From positions 1 to 13,230 of the forward strand of contig JAERMN010000038.1 of assembly GCA_016844625.1 (NCBI GenBank): a stretch of 13,230 bases of DNA, read 5' to 3'. Of the stretch, positions 5,961 to 12,720 are shown one piece after another. The DNA comes from Deltaproteobacteria bacterium. GTDB taxonomy: Bacteria; Desulfobacterota; Binatia; UBA9968. Numbering within the stretch: position 1 is the stretch's first letter; the number at the start of each line of letters is the position of its first letter. The position numbers and the translations under genes were made by a program. A model generated the notes under the pieces. It worked only from the letters and a program-made list of their open reading frames with translations, was not told the origin of the DNA and searched no databases.

Positions 5961-5986
5961 TAGGGGCGATTCATGAATCGCCCCTA
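5961..5986. repeat. Perfect 26-bp palindrome upstream of the crotonase gene
   Basis: taggggcgattca is followed directly by its own reverse complement. It ends nine bases before the AGGAGG of the crotonase gene (5996-6001), so in mRNA a 13-bp hairpin would sit next to the ribosome binding site and in DNA it is a perfect dyad. From memory the same word (aggggcgattcatgaatcg) is a common dispersed repeat in environmental genomes, so a repeat is likelier than a dedicated operator. Confidence 0.8.
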
Positions 5987-6006
5987 TAAAATCTCAGGAG
6001 GCATTT

Positions 6007-6732
6007 ATGGCTGACGCAGTTCTCAAGGAAAAAGACGGCGATGTAACGATTATTACTCTGAACCGGCCCGATGTCGGGAACCGCCAGACCGATGAAGTTT
6101 GGGCCCAAGTGACGGGCATGTTCGATGCGGCGGCAAAGGATTCGCGCGCCATTGTGTTCAAAGGCGCGGGCGACGATTTCTGCCTCGGCCGCGCGGCAAT
6201 GGGCGCGCCGACTGCGGCGCTCGAAGCTTACGCTGTGCGCGAGCGCGCCGACACGATCTTCAATCTGTATGGCGCGTTTCGTAACTGCAAGGCGCCGATC
6301 ATCGGCGTCGTTCAAGGCCGCGCCGCTGGACTCGGCTGTGCGCTCGCCGCGCTGTGCGATATTACCATCGCCAGCGATAAAGCGAAATTCTCGTTTCCCG
6401 AGATGGCGCATCGAATTATGCCGACCATCGCCTTCTCCGCATTAGTGGATAGGTTGTCGCGCAAAGCGGCGACTTACATGATTTACTCGACCGAGGAAGT
6501 TGACGCGCACACGGCGCTCGCCTACGGTCTCGTCAGCAGCGTCGTGCCGGCGAGCGAATTGGACGCCAGTGTTGCCAAACTCGTCACTCACTTCAAGAAC
6601 ACACCGCTGCCTGCACTCCTCGCCGCGAAAGAATACGCCAAAACTGCTTTCGACATGGGCCCCCAAGCCGCCACCGACTTCGCCCGCAATCTACACGCGA
6701 CGGTGAATAGTTATTCGAAGATGAAGGAGTGA
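6007..6732 (+). CDS. Enoyl-CoA hydratase/isomerase (crotonase) family protein
   Basis: The 241-aa protein has the crotonase fold: VTIITLNRPD (13-22), first oxyanion-hole segment GAGDDFCLGR (53-62), second segment VQGRAAGLGCALA (102-114), CDITIAS (117-123) and FPEMAHRIMP (130-139). Of the two glutamates used by enoyl-CoA hydratases, the first position (GCE in hydratases) is Ala (A112), while the second is kept as E132. It may therefore be an isomerase, hydrolase or other acyl-CoA enzyme rather than a classical hydratase. AGGAGG (5996-6001) lies five bases before the ATG. An exonuclease gene follows on the same strand after a 74-bp gap. No other beta-oxidation gene is adjacent, so the acyl-CoA substrate is unknown. 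Confidence 0.9.
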   Translation: MADAVLKEKDGDVTIITLNRPDVGNRQTDEVWAQVTGMFDAAAKDSRAIVFKGAGDDFCLGRAAMGAPTAALEAYAVRERADTIFNLYGAFRNCKAPIIGVVQGRAAGLGCALAALCDITIASDKAKFSFPEMAHRIMPTIAFSALVDRLSRKAATYMIYSTEEVDAHTALAYGLVSSVVPASELDASVAKLVTHFKNTPLPALLAAKEYAKTAFDMGPQAATDFARNLHATVNSYSKMKE

Positions 6733-6747
6733 GGGGAGATACAAGTC

Positions 6748-6774
6748 AAAATTAAAAAGTAAAAATTAAAAAGT
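6748..6774. repeat. A-rich tandem repeat
   Basis: The 13-mer aaaattaaaaagt occurs at 6748-6760 and again at 6762-6774. It lies between the crotonase stop and the exonuclease start, and its base composition contrasts strongly with the flanking GC-rich genes. It could act as an AT-rich upstream element, but I see no clear promoter boxes. Confidence 0.65.
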
Positions 6775-6806
6775 GAAGACGCGCTGGTAAGTTGGAGAGA
6801 GATTCC

Positions 6807-7517
6807 GTGTCGCGAACATTTTTAGCTTTTGACATTGAGACCGCCAAGGAGGTGCCTGGTGACGATTTCAATTGGAAACCGCACCGTCCGCTGGGCATCT
6901 CCTGTGCGGCTACTTTTGCCGTCGATTCGGATGCGCCGAGATTGTGGCATGGCGGCGTAGGCAGCGGCGCACCCTCGCCGCGATTGAATCGCGATGAATC
7001 CGCGCGGCTCGTCAACTACCTCAGTGAAATGGTCGCAGCGGGTTATATGATAGTGACTTGGAACGGGTTGGCATTTGATTTTGACATTTTGGCGGAGGAA
7101 TCCGGCTTGGCAGTTGAATGTCAGAAACTGGCTGTGGAACAAGTCGACATGATGTTTCACGTGTTCTGCATCAAAGGATTTCCAGTCGGACTTGATAACG
7201 CGGCACGCGGCTCCGGCGTAAAGGGAAAACCCGCGGGGATGTCGGGAATCAAAGCGCCGCAGCTCTGGCAGCGCGGCGAATATCAGACCGTGCTGGATTA
7301 TGTCGGGCAGGATGTTCGAACCACGTTGGAATTGGCTTCGTTGTCCGAGCAACAAAAATCGCTACGTTGGCTTACTCAAAAAGGGACGCGGTCGGATTGT
7401 TCGTTGCCGTCTGGTTGGTTGTCGGTCCGCGATGCGATGCGTCTGCCTAGACCTGATACATCGTGGATGAACAAGCCGATGTCGCGTTCGCACTTTACCG
7501 CTTGGCTAGGGAGTTAA
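6807..7517 (+). CDS. DEDD-type 3'-5' exonuclease / RNase H-like protein
   Basis: The protein shows the DnaQ-like acidic motifs in order: LAFDIETA (Exo I, D9 and E11), VTWNGLAFDFDIL (Exo II, N86 to L95 with D91 and D93) and YVGQDVRTT (Exo III, D169). VDMMFHVFC (113-121) adds another acidic residue. These residues bind two metal ions in 3'-5' exonucleases. No polymerase domain is present; the protein has only 236 aa, so it is a stand-alone nuclease of unknown substrate. I chose GTG at 6807, six bases after ggagaga, over the TTG at 6792, because translation then begins MSRTFLAFDIET. The last 45 residues have no motif I recognise. It may be co-transcribed with the crotonase gene, but the pairing has no obvious metabolic logic. 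Confidence 0.75.
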   Translation: MSRTFLAFDIETAKEVPGDDFNWKPHRPLGISCAATFAVDSDAPRLWHGGVGSGAPSPRLNRDESARLVNYLSEMVAAGYMIVTWNGLAFDFDILAEESGLAVECQKLAVEQVDMMFHVFCIKGFPVGLDNAARGSGVKGKPAGMSGIKAPQLWQRGEYQTVLDYVGQDVRTTLELASLSEQQKSLRWLTQKGTRSDCSLPSGWLSVRDAMRLPRPDTSWMNKPMSRSHFTAWLGS

Positions 7518-7544
7518 CGCACAAACCGTGAGATTAACGAAAAA

Positions 7545-7573
7545 CAGATTCTACGCCTGCGGCTCAGAATGAC
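7545..7573. repeat. Short dispersed repeat (cagattct...agaatgac)
   Basis: cagattct and agaatgac flank acgcctgcggctc, with ATTCT/AGAAT as the complementary ends. From memory, very similar units are scattered in environmental proteobacterial genomes. It lies between two convergent genes (ends at 7517 and 7595). No T-run is present. Confidence 0.45.
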
Positions 7574-7594
7574 AGCTGGAACGCATCGGAGCGG

Positions 7595-8119
7595 CTACTT
7601 GATTCGTTTTAATTTTGCTTTGTACATCTCCTGCCGTTTCACATAGCCCGGTGCGGCGCGGTGCATTTTGGCGATCTCGTCGTCGGGTAGTTCGCGGACG
7701 ACTTTTGCTGGGGCGCCGACGATGAGTTTCCGATCGGGAAAAACTTTTCCTTCCGGCACCAGCGCGCCGGCGCCGACTAGACAGTCTTTGCCGATGACGG
7801 CGCCGTTCATGATTACCGCTTGAATGCCGATGAGCGCGCCGGCGCCGATGGTGCAGCCGTGCAGCATGGCTTGGTGGCCGATGGTGACGTTTGCACCGAT
7901 ATTCAGTGGAAAACCGGGATCGGCGTGGAGAACCGCGTTGTCTTGAACGTTACTGCCATTGCCGATGGTGATCGAATCATTGTCGCCGCGCAGCACCGCG
8001 CCGGGCCAGATGCTGACGTTCTCGCCTAAAGTAACTTTGCCGATGACCGTCGCTTCGGCGGCGACGTAAGCGGAATCAGGAATTGTCGGTTTGTCTTCAC
8101 CGAATTGGTAGATAGGCAT
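7595..8119 (-). CDS. Gamma-carbonic-anhydrase family (left-handed beta-helix) protein
   Basis: The 174-aa protein is a hexapeptide-repeat beta-helix closely matching the YrdA/PaaY-type gamma carbonic anhydrases. It has the three metal-binding His (H65 in AVLHAD, H82 in TIGHQA, H87 in MLHGC) and the conserved RGD (44-46) and VQDN (58-61) that shape the active site. The C-terminal LIVGAPAKVVREL (132-144) leads into a final helix. The fold assembles as a trimer with the metal at the subunit interface. Members hydrate CO2 or hydrolyse thioesters, and many have no measured activity, so the substrate is open. The ATG at 8119 is preceded by a purine-rich aggaagggtg. The UbiD decarboxylase gene is upstream on the same strand, separated by 167 bp containing a double hairpin. 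A link through CO2 is possible but not shown. Confidence 0.9.
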   Translation of the reverse strand: MPIYQFGEDKPTIPDSAYVAAEATVIGKVTLGENVSIWPGAVLRGDNDSITIGNGSNVQDNAVLHADPGFPLNIGANVTIGHQAMLHGCTIGAGALIGIQAVIMNGAVIGKDCLVGAGALVPEGKVFPDRKLIVGAPAKVVRELPDDEIAKMHRAAPGYVKRQEMYKAKLKRIK

Positions 8120-8192
8120 GGGTTCACCCTTCCTATATTCTTGCTCGCGATTCTAACGTTGTTTAGCTTCAAAAATCAGGTCGAACGAATTT

Positions 8193-8253
8193 TGTAGAGG
8201 CAACCCTGTGTGGTTGCCCGTTCGGAGGGCAGACACATAGGTCTGCCCCTACA
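8193..8253. repeat. Double-hairpin element with competing outer stem
   Basis: GGCAACC (8199-8205) pairs with GGTTGCC (8212-8218), loop ctgtgt. GGGCAGAC (8227-8234) pairs with GTCTGCCC (8241-8248), loop acatag. The ends tgtagaggca (8193-8202) and tgcccctaca (8244-8253) also pair with one mismatch, so inner and outer folds compete. It lies 34 bases downstream of the UbiD stop codon and 73 bases upstream of the next leftward start. It is the same design as 4431-4489 with other words. Confidence 0.75.
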
Positions 8254-8286
8254 TGACCCTCCAAAGGCTGCGCCCACATTCTGATT

Positions 8287-9726
8287 TCACCGCAAGCCAA
8301 AAAATTTTCGCCCCAGTTTCGTTATCACTTGTTTTCTCAAATCCGAGCTGGTTTCGGCGACTTCGGGAAATTTGTTCATCCATTCGTAGGGCCGGCAGGC
8401 ATCGATGATTGCGCGCGAATTCAAAAACACTTTCGAGTCGGGGTGAATCATCGGATCGAGCGCGCTCGACCAACTGCGCCGTTGGATGTCGATGTCTTCG
8501 GCGGGGTCGCAGCGTGTCGACAACGCCCAGACGACGTCGTCTATTCTAGTCGCGTCGATGTCGTCGTCGACGACAATGGTGAAGCGATTCTGATAACCAC
8601 CGGAAAAACATTGCGAGGCGATGACGCCCGCTTGTTTCACGTGACCGGGATAACGTTGCTTGATGGCGACGACGGTGAACTGCCGCGGGCCAGGCTCGTG
8701 TGACCAGACGCCTTTGACATCAGGAATGCCGGCCCTTTCCATTTCTTCCCACACGTGCGCCGAGCGCGTGATCGCGCGCAAGAGCGTCAGTGTGTGCGGC
8801 GGGCGCGCGGGGTTGGCGCAAGAGATGATGGGATTATTGCGGTGCAGGACGCGTTTCACCCGGATGAATGGTTCCAAACTTCTCGGGCTGGCGTAATAGC
8901 CCGGCCACTCGCCGAACGGGCCTTCTTCCTTAAATTCTCCCGGCCGAATCTCGCCTTCCAAAACGATCTCCGCGTCAGCTGGATAGGGCAGACCGGTGAT
9001 GTCGCTGCGGATGACTTTGGTCGGTAGACCTCTAAGTCCGCCGGCGTAATCGAATTCACTGATACCCGCTGGCACCGGACAGGATGCGGCGAACCAATCG
9101 AGCGGATCACTGCCGAGAACGACATTCACCGGCATCGCTTGGTTTTTCTCAAAATATTTCTGTTTGTGAATGAACGCATGCTTCCCAGGGCCGATGTAAA
9201 TGCTTAGCGTGTTGTGATCCTGCGACATGATCCGGTAGGTGCCGACGTTGATCCAGTCTGAGTCGGGATCTTTGGTGATGACCAGATGACCGGTGCCGAT
9301 GTAACGGCCGCCATCTTTTTCGTGCAGGAGAGGCGAGGGGAAATTTAACAGGTTTATGTCGTCATCTGCCGCGACGTTTTCATGCACCGCGCCAGTCTTC
9401 ACTTCTTCCATGCGTAGTGGTATGGACCGCTTCATTCGCTCGTGATAGATGCGGGTGAATTCCAGCACGTGATCGAACTCTTCCGTCACGCCGAGCGTAA
9501 GCGCGATGCGTTTCGGGGACGCGAAGTGGCCAAACAGCGCGCGGTAGCCGGGCTGGTGGTCTTTGATGCGGTCGAAAATCAGCGCTGGTGGATAGGGCGG
9601 GTGCTCGCGGTAGAGCACGTCGACAATCGCGCCCATCTCCAAGTTCCAATCGATGTTTTCCAACGTGGTGAGTTCGCCGAGGGCGTCGACTTTGTCGAGC
9701 CAATCGCGCAGGCCATCGTAGTTCAT
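8287..9726 (-). CDS. UbiD-family prenylated-FMN (de)carboxylase
   Basis: The 479-aa length and sequence fit the UbiD family, whose members use prenylated FMN to decarboxylate or carboxylate aromatic and unsaturated acids. Compared with A. niger Fdc1, the cofactor-metal ligands N168, H191 and E233 correspond to N160 (in DWINVG), H183 (in GPGKHAF) and E224 (in ISEFDY). The catalytic Arg-Glu-Glu set corresponds to R165 (in GTYRIM) and E268/E273 (in EEGPFGEWPGYY, 267-278). LEGEIRPGEF (257-266) is also typical. All key residues are present, so it should be active if prFMN is supplied. No UbiX prenyltransferase gene is in the window. AGGAG lies about seven bases before the ATG at 9726. The substrate cannot be read from the sequence; the non-oxidative aromatic decarboxylase branch is as likely as a ubiquinone-type role. 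Confidence 0.93.
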   Translation of the reverse strand: MNYDGLRDWLDKVDALGELTTLENIDWNLEMGAIVDVLYREHPPYPPALIFDRIKDHQPGYRALFGHFASPKRIALTLGVTEEFDHVLEFTRIYHERMKRSIPLRMEEVKTGAVHENVAADDDINLLNFPSPLLHEKDGGRYIGTGHLVITKDPDSDWINVGTYRIMSQDHNTLSIYIGPGKHAFIHKQKYFEKNQAMPVNVVLGSDPLDWFAASCPVPAGISEFDYAGGLRGLPTKVIRSDITGLPYPADAEIVLEGEIRPGEFKEEGPFGEWPGYYASPRSLEPFIRVKRVLHRNNPIISCANPARPPHTLTLLRAITRSAHVWEEMERAGIPDVKGVWSHEPGPRQFTVVAIKQRYPGHVKQAGVIASQCFSGGYQNRFTIVVDDDIDATRIDDVVWALSTRCDPAEDIDIQRRSWSSALDPMIHPDSKVFLNSRAIIDACRPYEWMNKFPEVAETSSDLRKQVITKLGRKFFGLR

Positions 9727-9795
9727 TGTGTCTCCTTAGGACGAGGAAATTAACCACAAAGGTCAGATAGAATAAGATCCGGCTTCGGAGATTTA

Positions 9796-9945
9796 GCCGC
9801 AAAGAACGCAAAGGACGCAAAAAAATAGTTTGCACCACGAAGATCACGAAGATCACCAAGGACACGAAGGGTTGGAACGATTAATACTCCGAACTTCGTG
9901 CTCCCTTCGGCTTTGCTCAGGACATGCTTCGTGTCCTTCGTGGTG
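9796..9945. repeat. Composite word-array inverted repeat with 24-nt module
   Basis: A cgcaaag array in 9-nt steps (9798-9821) is followed by the left arm caccacgaag at 9833-9876, in four units. The right arm at 9888-9945 has three units and the 24-nt module at 9903-9926. The loop is 11 bases. The left arm has one more word than the right, so unit number varies. The element fills the gap between the UbiD start (9726) and the stop of the carboxyltransferase-like gene (9953). Confidence 0.8.
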
Positions 9946-9949
9946 AATA
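9886..9949. repeat. Exact 64-bp dispersed repeat, copy 2
   Basis: This segment is identical to 4492-4555 in the same orientation. It ends three bases from the stop codon of the leftward carboxyltransferase-like gene. Identity over 64 bases at 5.4 kb distance points to recent copying or gene conversion. Confidence 0.9.
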
Positions 9950-9952
9950 TTT

Positions 9953-11446
9953 TCAGTTCGACTTGGTCGCAGCCGCGAGTTTGTTTTCCGCTGCTCGTCC
10001 AAGCGTCAGCGACACGCCGTCTCTGCGGATGTAGATGTGGCTGCAATTTTTTTTCTTGGTCAACTCTTCGATCAAATTTAGCAGCGGCTGCTTGGCATCG
10101 AGTTTCGCTTTCGGCGCGCCGTTGGACATGAGGGCAGCGACGGCGTCCGGGCCGGCGTAGACCCGCAGCAGGAGTTCTTCGTCGGAGATGGTCGCGCCAA
10201 GTTTTTGCCGGACTTGGTGCAAGCTCAGATCGGGCGGCGTCCAGTTTTGCCAGTCCTTGGCGCGTCGACGGCTTAGAATCTTATCCTTGGTGTCGGCGTC
10301 AAGCAGCGCCGGCGCTTCTTTGCCCCAGAAGCCGAGCGCGTATTGAATCACTTGGTCGGTGACTTCTTTGTAGCGCTCGCCGACAATCACGTTGATCGCC
10401 GCTTGGCTGACGACGAATTGCGACAGCGGCGTGACCATAATCGGATAACCGAAGTCGGCGCGCACGCGCGCGGTTTCTTCGAGTGTCTCAGGCAGCTGGT
10501 TTTCTTTGCCGACGAGTTTTAGTTGGTGACGCAGGTTGGAAATCACGCCGCCGGGCACTTGGTGCAGATACTGCGACTGGTCGTAAGCGAATGGCTTGCC
10601 GATGGCTAAGCCATCGCGCTTGGCAATGGCGGTGAAATGTTTTGCGACCGGTTCCACCGCCTTCTCATCGACCATCGGCGTGTGGCCCAAGGCGCGCAGG
10701 TTTTTCGCCACGTTCAGGATCGACGGCTGCGACGAGCCGTTGGCGAGCGGCGGGATCGCCGTGTGGAGCGACGTGATGCCATGCTTGATCGCTTCGAGAT
10801 AACAAAGCGGCGCCAGGCCATTGTTGCAGTGGGCGTGGTATTCGACCGGAACCTTGCCGGCGTTTTGCATGATCGCCGGTATTAGTGTTCGAGCGCGCTC
10901 CGGTGTCAGCAAACCGCCGACATCCTTGAAGCAGATGCGATACGGACCGATGGCGGCGGCTTCGCGGGTTTTTTGCGCATAGTAGTCGTCGCTGTGGCGC
11001 GGTGAAACGGTGTAGATGAGATTGACGACCGTCTCCATACCGAGCTCGCGCAAATCGATCACTTCGCGGCGCAGCTCATCGAAGTCGTTCCAGCAGTTCG
11101 ACGTGCGCGTCAGGGCAATACCGTAGGAGACGACTCGTTCGGCGAGAAGTTTCAGCGCCGACTGCGGCAGTTTTTCCATGGCGCCCGAGCCGTGCAGGCC
11201 GCCGTGGTTGCGCAGCCGCGTTCGGCGAAACAGCTTGGTCCCTTCGCGGAGCCAAGTCCAAGGATTTTCCTTGAGCTCGCGGACATACTTTTTGATCATG
11301 ATCGAGACGAAGAACTCCATCGACTCGAAGCCGATGCGGTCCATTTCAGCCGCCGCGCCGAGCATGGCGTCGGTCTTCATGCCGAGCGCCCAGAGGCTTT
11401 GCTGGCCGTCACGCAGGGTGGTGTCGATGAAGGAAATTTCGCTCAT
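9953..11446 (-). CDS. Divergent carboxyltransferase-domain protein (PycB/OadA/5S-like)
   Basis: The 497-aa protein starts with the HMGL-like TIM-barrel signature DTTLRDGQQS (8-17) and keeps the metal-site HAH (204-206), the lysine in CFKDVGG (K174), SSQPS and the HQVPGG loop (about 295-300), followed by a PYC_OADA-like conserved region. In pyruvate carboxylase, oxaloacetate decarboxylase and transcarboxylase 5S this domain moves CO2 between biotin and a 2-oxoacid. Here usually conserved segments differ: WGGATFD reads FFVSIMI, the RGQN region reads GLHGSG, and HTHDTSG reads HAHCNNG. There is no biotinyl domain at the C-terminus, and no biotin carboxylase or BCCP gene nearby. It may use another substrate or be a lyase of the wider superfamily. 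I chose ATG 11446 over TTG 11455 because the signature then starts near the N-terminus. Neither has a good Shine-Dalgarno. Confidence 0.8.
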   Translation of the reverse strand: MSEISFIDTTLRDGQQSLWALGMKTDAMLGAAAEMDRIGFESMEFFVSIMIKKYVRELKENPWTWLREGTKLFRRTRLRNHGGLHGSGAMEKLPQSALKLLAERVVSYGIALTRTSNCWNDFDELRREVIDLRELGMETVVNLIYTVSPRHSDDYYAQKTREAAAIGPYRICFKDVGGLLTPERARTLIPAIMQNAGKVPVEYHAHCNNGLAPLCYLEAIKHGITSLHTAIPPLANGSSQPSILNVAKNLRALGHTPMVDEKAVEPVAKHFTAIAKRDGLAIGKPFAYDQSQYLHQVPGGVISNLRHQLKLVGKENQLPETLEETARVRADFGYPIMVTPLSQFVVSQAAINVIVGERYKEVTDQVIQYALGFWGKEAPALLDADTKDKILSRRRAKDWQNWTPPDLSLHQVRQKLGATISDEELLLRVYAGPDAVAALMSNGAPKAKLDAKQPLLNLIEELTKKKNCSHIYIRRDGVSLTLGRAAENKLAAATKSN

Positions 11447-11457
11447 GGGGAACAAAG

Positions 11458-11533
11458 TTGGAGTATTGGAGTAATGGAGTGGTGGGTTCCGATCGTCCCC
11501 TTACTCCATCACTCCATCACTCAATTTCTCCAC
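11458..11533. repeat. Inverted repeat built of tggagtaa octads
   Basis: The left arm is tggagtat, tggagtaa, tggagtgg. The right arm is actccatc, actccatc, actcaatt, tctcca, its approximate inverse. The loop is about 15 bases. It lies between the leftward solute-binding-protein gene (start 12518, stop 11538) and the carboxyltransferase-like gene (start 11446), whose ribosome binding region it overlaps or abuts. Confidence 0.75.
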
Positions 11534-11537
11534 TTGG

Positions 11538-12518
11538 CTATTTTTTCACCGGCAACGGTCTGGTCGCGGCGAGTTCTTTCAGGATTGAGTAATCGACGAG
11601 TTTACTGCGATCGACGGTGGCCGCGCGCTTGTCGAGGTAGGTCATCATTCTTACCAGGTTTTCGATGGCGGGTTCCGGAGCGATTAAGTCGACGGTGGCG
11701 CGGGCGCGCATTTGCTCGTAGCCATGGTCGAGCGTTTCTCGCTCGTCAGTTTGGATAATTTTTTTGAGAACGTCCATGGAGCCTTCCCGGTTAGTCGTCA
11801 TGTAGTGGGTGGCTTCCAGATATGCTTTGACGAACTTCAGCCATTTGCCGCGGTTCGCTTTCAGTTGAGCCGCCGTGACGGTGATCGGGCCATTCATGAA
11901 GGCGGTTTTTTTGGCGGTGACGAGATGAAAGCCTAGCTGTTTCATTTTCGGCTCGAAGACAAAATCCACCGGCGCCGCATCGATACCGCCGCGCATCAGC
12001 GCGGCCAATCTTTCTTGCGAGCCGCCGAGCTGGAGCAAGGTGATATCCTTAGAAGTATTGAGGCCGGCGTCTTCGAGCATGACGCGGAGAATCAACGACG
12101 ACTTGCCGCCCAGGCGATTGATGCCGACTTTTTTGCCGCGCAATTGCGATAGATCATCGATTTTTTCCCTAGTCGCCATGGTGTACGAGACTAGATTGTC
12201 CCAGCTACCGAGCGAAACAACCGGCACGCCTTGAATGTTTGCCTGCACGAGCCCAGTGGGCGCGCCGGACGTCGCGTCGATATCGCCGGAGATAAGCGCC
12301 TGATAGGTCGTCGGCTCGCTGTTGATGCGGATGATTTCCGCCTTCAAGCCGTTCCTCTCGAAGAAGCCTTTCTCATGCGCGATAAAGACCGGAAAGGAAA
12401 CTGTCGGAAAGAGCGGCACGCCTATGCGCACGCGTTCCTGGGCTAAACTGTTGACCGGCGCGAAACCGCTCATCACGCAGGCACAAGCTATGACGATGGC
12501 AATCACAACTGTTTTCAT
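11538..12518 (-). CDS. ABC transporter substrate-binding protein, NMT1/THI5/SsuA-like
   Basis: The 326-aa precursor has a signal peptide: MK, a hydrophobic core VVIAIVIACACVMSGFA, and a likely signal peptidase I site after SLA (24-26). The mature part begins RVRIGVPLFPTVSFPVFIAHEKGFF, the typical first lobe of NMT1/THI5-like periplasmic binding proteins, with the usual GLKAEII, ALISGDIDA, LRGKKVGINRLGG and LEDAGL segments. Relatives bind sulfonates, nitrate, pyrimidine precursors, phthalates and other organic acids; the ligand cannot be told here. I chose ATG 12518 because GGGAGG lies five bases upstream and the signal peptide begins there. An earlier in-frame ATG at 12617 would add 33 residues across a promoter-like site. 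No permease or ATPase gene is adjacent, so it is an orphan component. Its stop is about 90 bases upstream of the carboxyltransferase-like start. Confidence 0.9.
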   Translation of the reverse strand: MKTVVIAIVIACACVMSGFAPVNSLAQERVRIGVPLFPTVSFPVFIAHEKGFFERNGLKAEIIRINSEPTTYQALISGDIDATSGAPTGLVQANIQGVPVVSLGSWDNLVSYTMATREKIDDLSQLRGKKVGINRLGGKSSLILRVMLEDAGLNTSKDITLLQLGGSQERLAALMRGGIDAAPVDFVFEPKMKQLGFHLVTAKKTAFMNGPITVTAAQLKANRGKWLKFVKAYLEATHYMTTNREGSMDVLKKIIQTDERETLDHGYEQMRARATVDLIAPEPAIENLVRMMTYLDKRAATVDRSKLVDYSILKELAATRPLPVKK

Positions 12519-12556
12519 TGCGGCCTCCCAGAGTCTTTTCCTCATCTGTCGCTGCA

Positions 12557-12585
12557 TTATTATGTGGGCGCGGGAAGGGATGCAA
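12557..12585 (-). promoter_or_regulatory. Candidate sigma70-type promoter of the substrate-binding-protein gene
   Basis: Read on the minus strand, TTGCAT (12585-12580) is followed after 17 bases by TAATAA (12562-12557). Transcription would begin near 12550, about 30 bases before the chosen ATG at 12518. This supports the shorter protein, since the upstream ATG at 12617 would lie outside the transcript. It rests on consensus resemblance only. Confidence 0.45.
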
Positions 12586-12633
12586 GCCGATTTCGCGTCA
12601 GTGGCGCGATGGAACATTTCTTTACCGCGTGGG

Positions 12634-12662
12634 TTGACATTGCGGCGCCGACCGGTTATCGT
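12634..12662 (+). promoter_or_regulatory. Candidate sigma70-type promoter of the RRM gene
   Basis: A perfect -35 TTGACA (12634-12639) is followed after 17 bases by TATCGT (12657-12662), which matches TATAAT at four of six positions. Transcription from about 12669 would give an untranslated leader of roughly 190 bases before the ATG at 12863. Long leaders are common for cold-induced RNA-binding-protein genes. Confidence 0.45.
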
Positions 12663-12683
12663 TGATCATCTTCATCAGTAAAC

Positions 12684-12720
12684 GGCCTTCTGATAGAGGA
12701 CAGAATCAGGCTTGAAGGCC
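12684..12720 (+). promoter_or_regulatory. Stem-loop near the 5' end of the RRM-gene leader
   Basis: GGCCTTC (12684-12690) pairs with GAAGGCC (12714-12720). Inside it TGAT (12691-12694) can pair with ATCA (12705-12708), leaving a one-sided bulge of about five bases (ggctt) and a loop of about ten. It begins some 15 bases after the predicted transcription start. A stabilising or thermosensor role is possible but is inference. There is no T-run, so it is not an attenuator of the usual kind. Confidence 0.4.

Larger units (their letters stand above)
5515..6006. other. Divergent intergenic region with four kinds of repeat
   Basis: These 492 bases lie between the divergent hydrolase and crotonase genes and must contain promoters for both, though I could not pick convincing boxes. 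They hold a gttcaa array (5535-5570), a heptad array (5657-5684), a full inverted-repeat element (5789-5876) and a perfect palindrome (5961-5986). I see no gene in them. Confidence 0.75.

Noticed and set aside
6792..6806. TTG start for the exonuclease gene
   Set aside because: GTG 6807 has ggagaga six bases upstream and begins just before the conserved Exo I motif; TTG would lie within that purine run.
8329..9027. Several + strand frames of 78-124 codons opposite the UbiD gene
   Set aside because: They are antisense shadows of a GC-rich coding sequence with no start signals or recognisable motifs.
9380..9865. Minus-strand frame overlapping the start of the UbiD gene
   Set aside because: It is out of frame with the strongly supported UbiD protein and its upstream half is repeat.
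9750..10046. A 98-codon minus-strand frame containing TTKDTKHVLSK-type peptide
   Set aside because: It overlaps the carboxyltransferase-like gene and is mostly translated repeat. Such peptides are a familiar artefact of these repeats.
12518..12617. Upstream ATG that would lengthen the solute-binding protein by 33 residues
   Set aside because: The extension has no signal-peptide character and crosses a promoter-like site, while GGGAGG sits correctly before ATG 12518, where a signal peptide begins.
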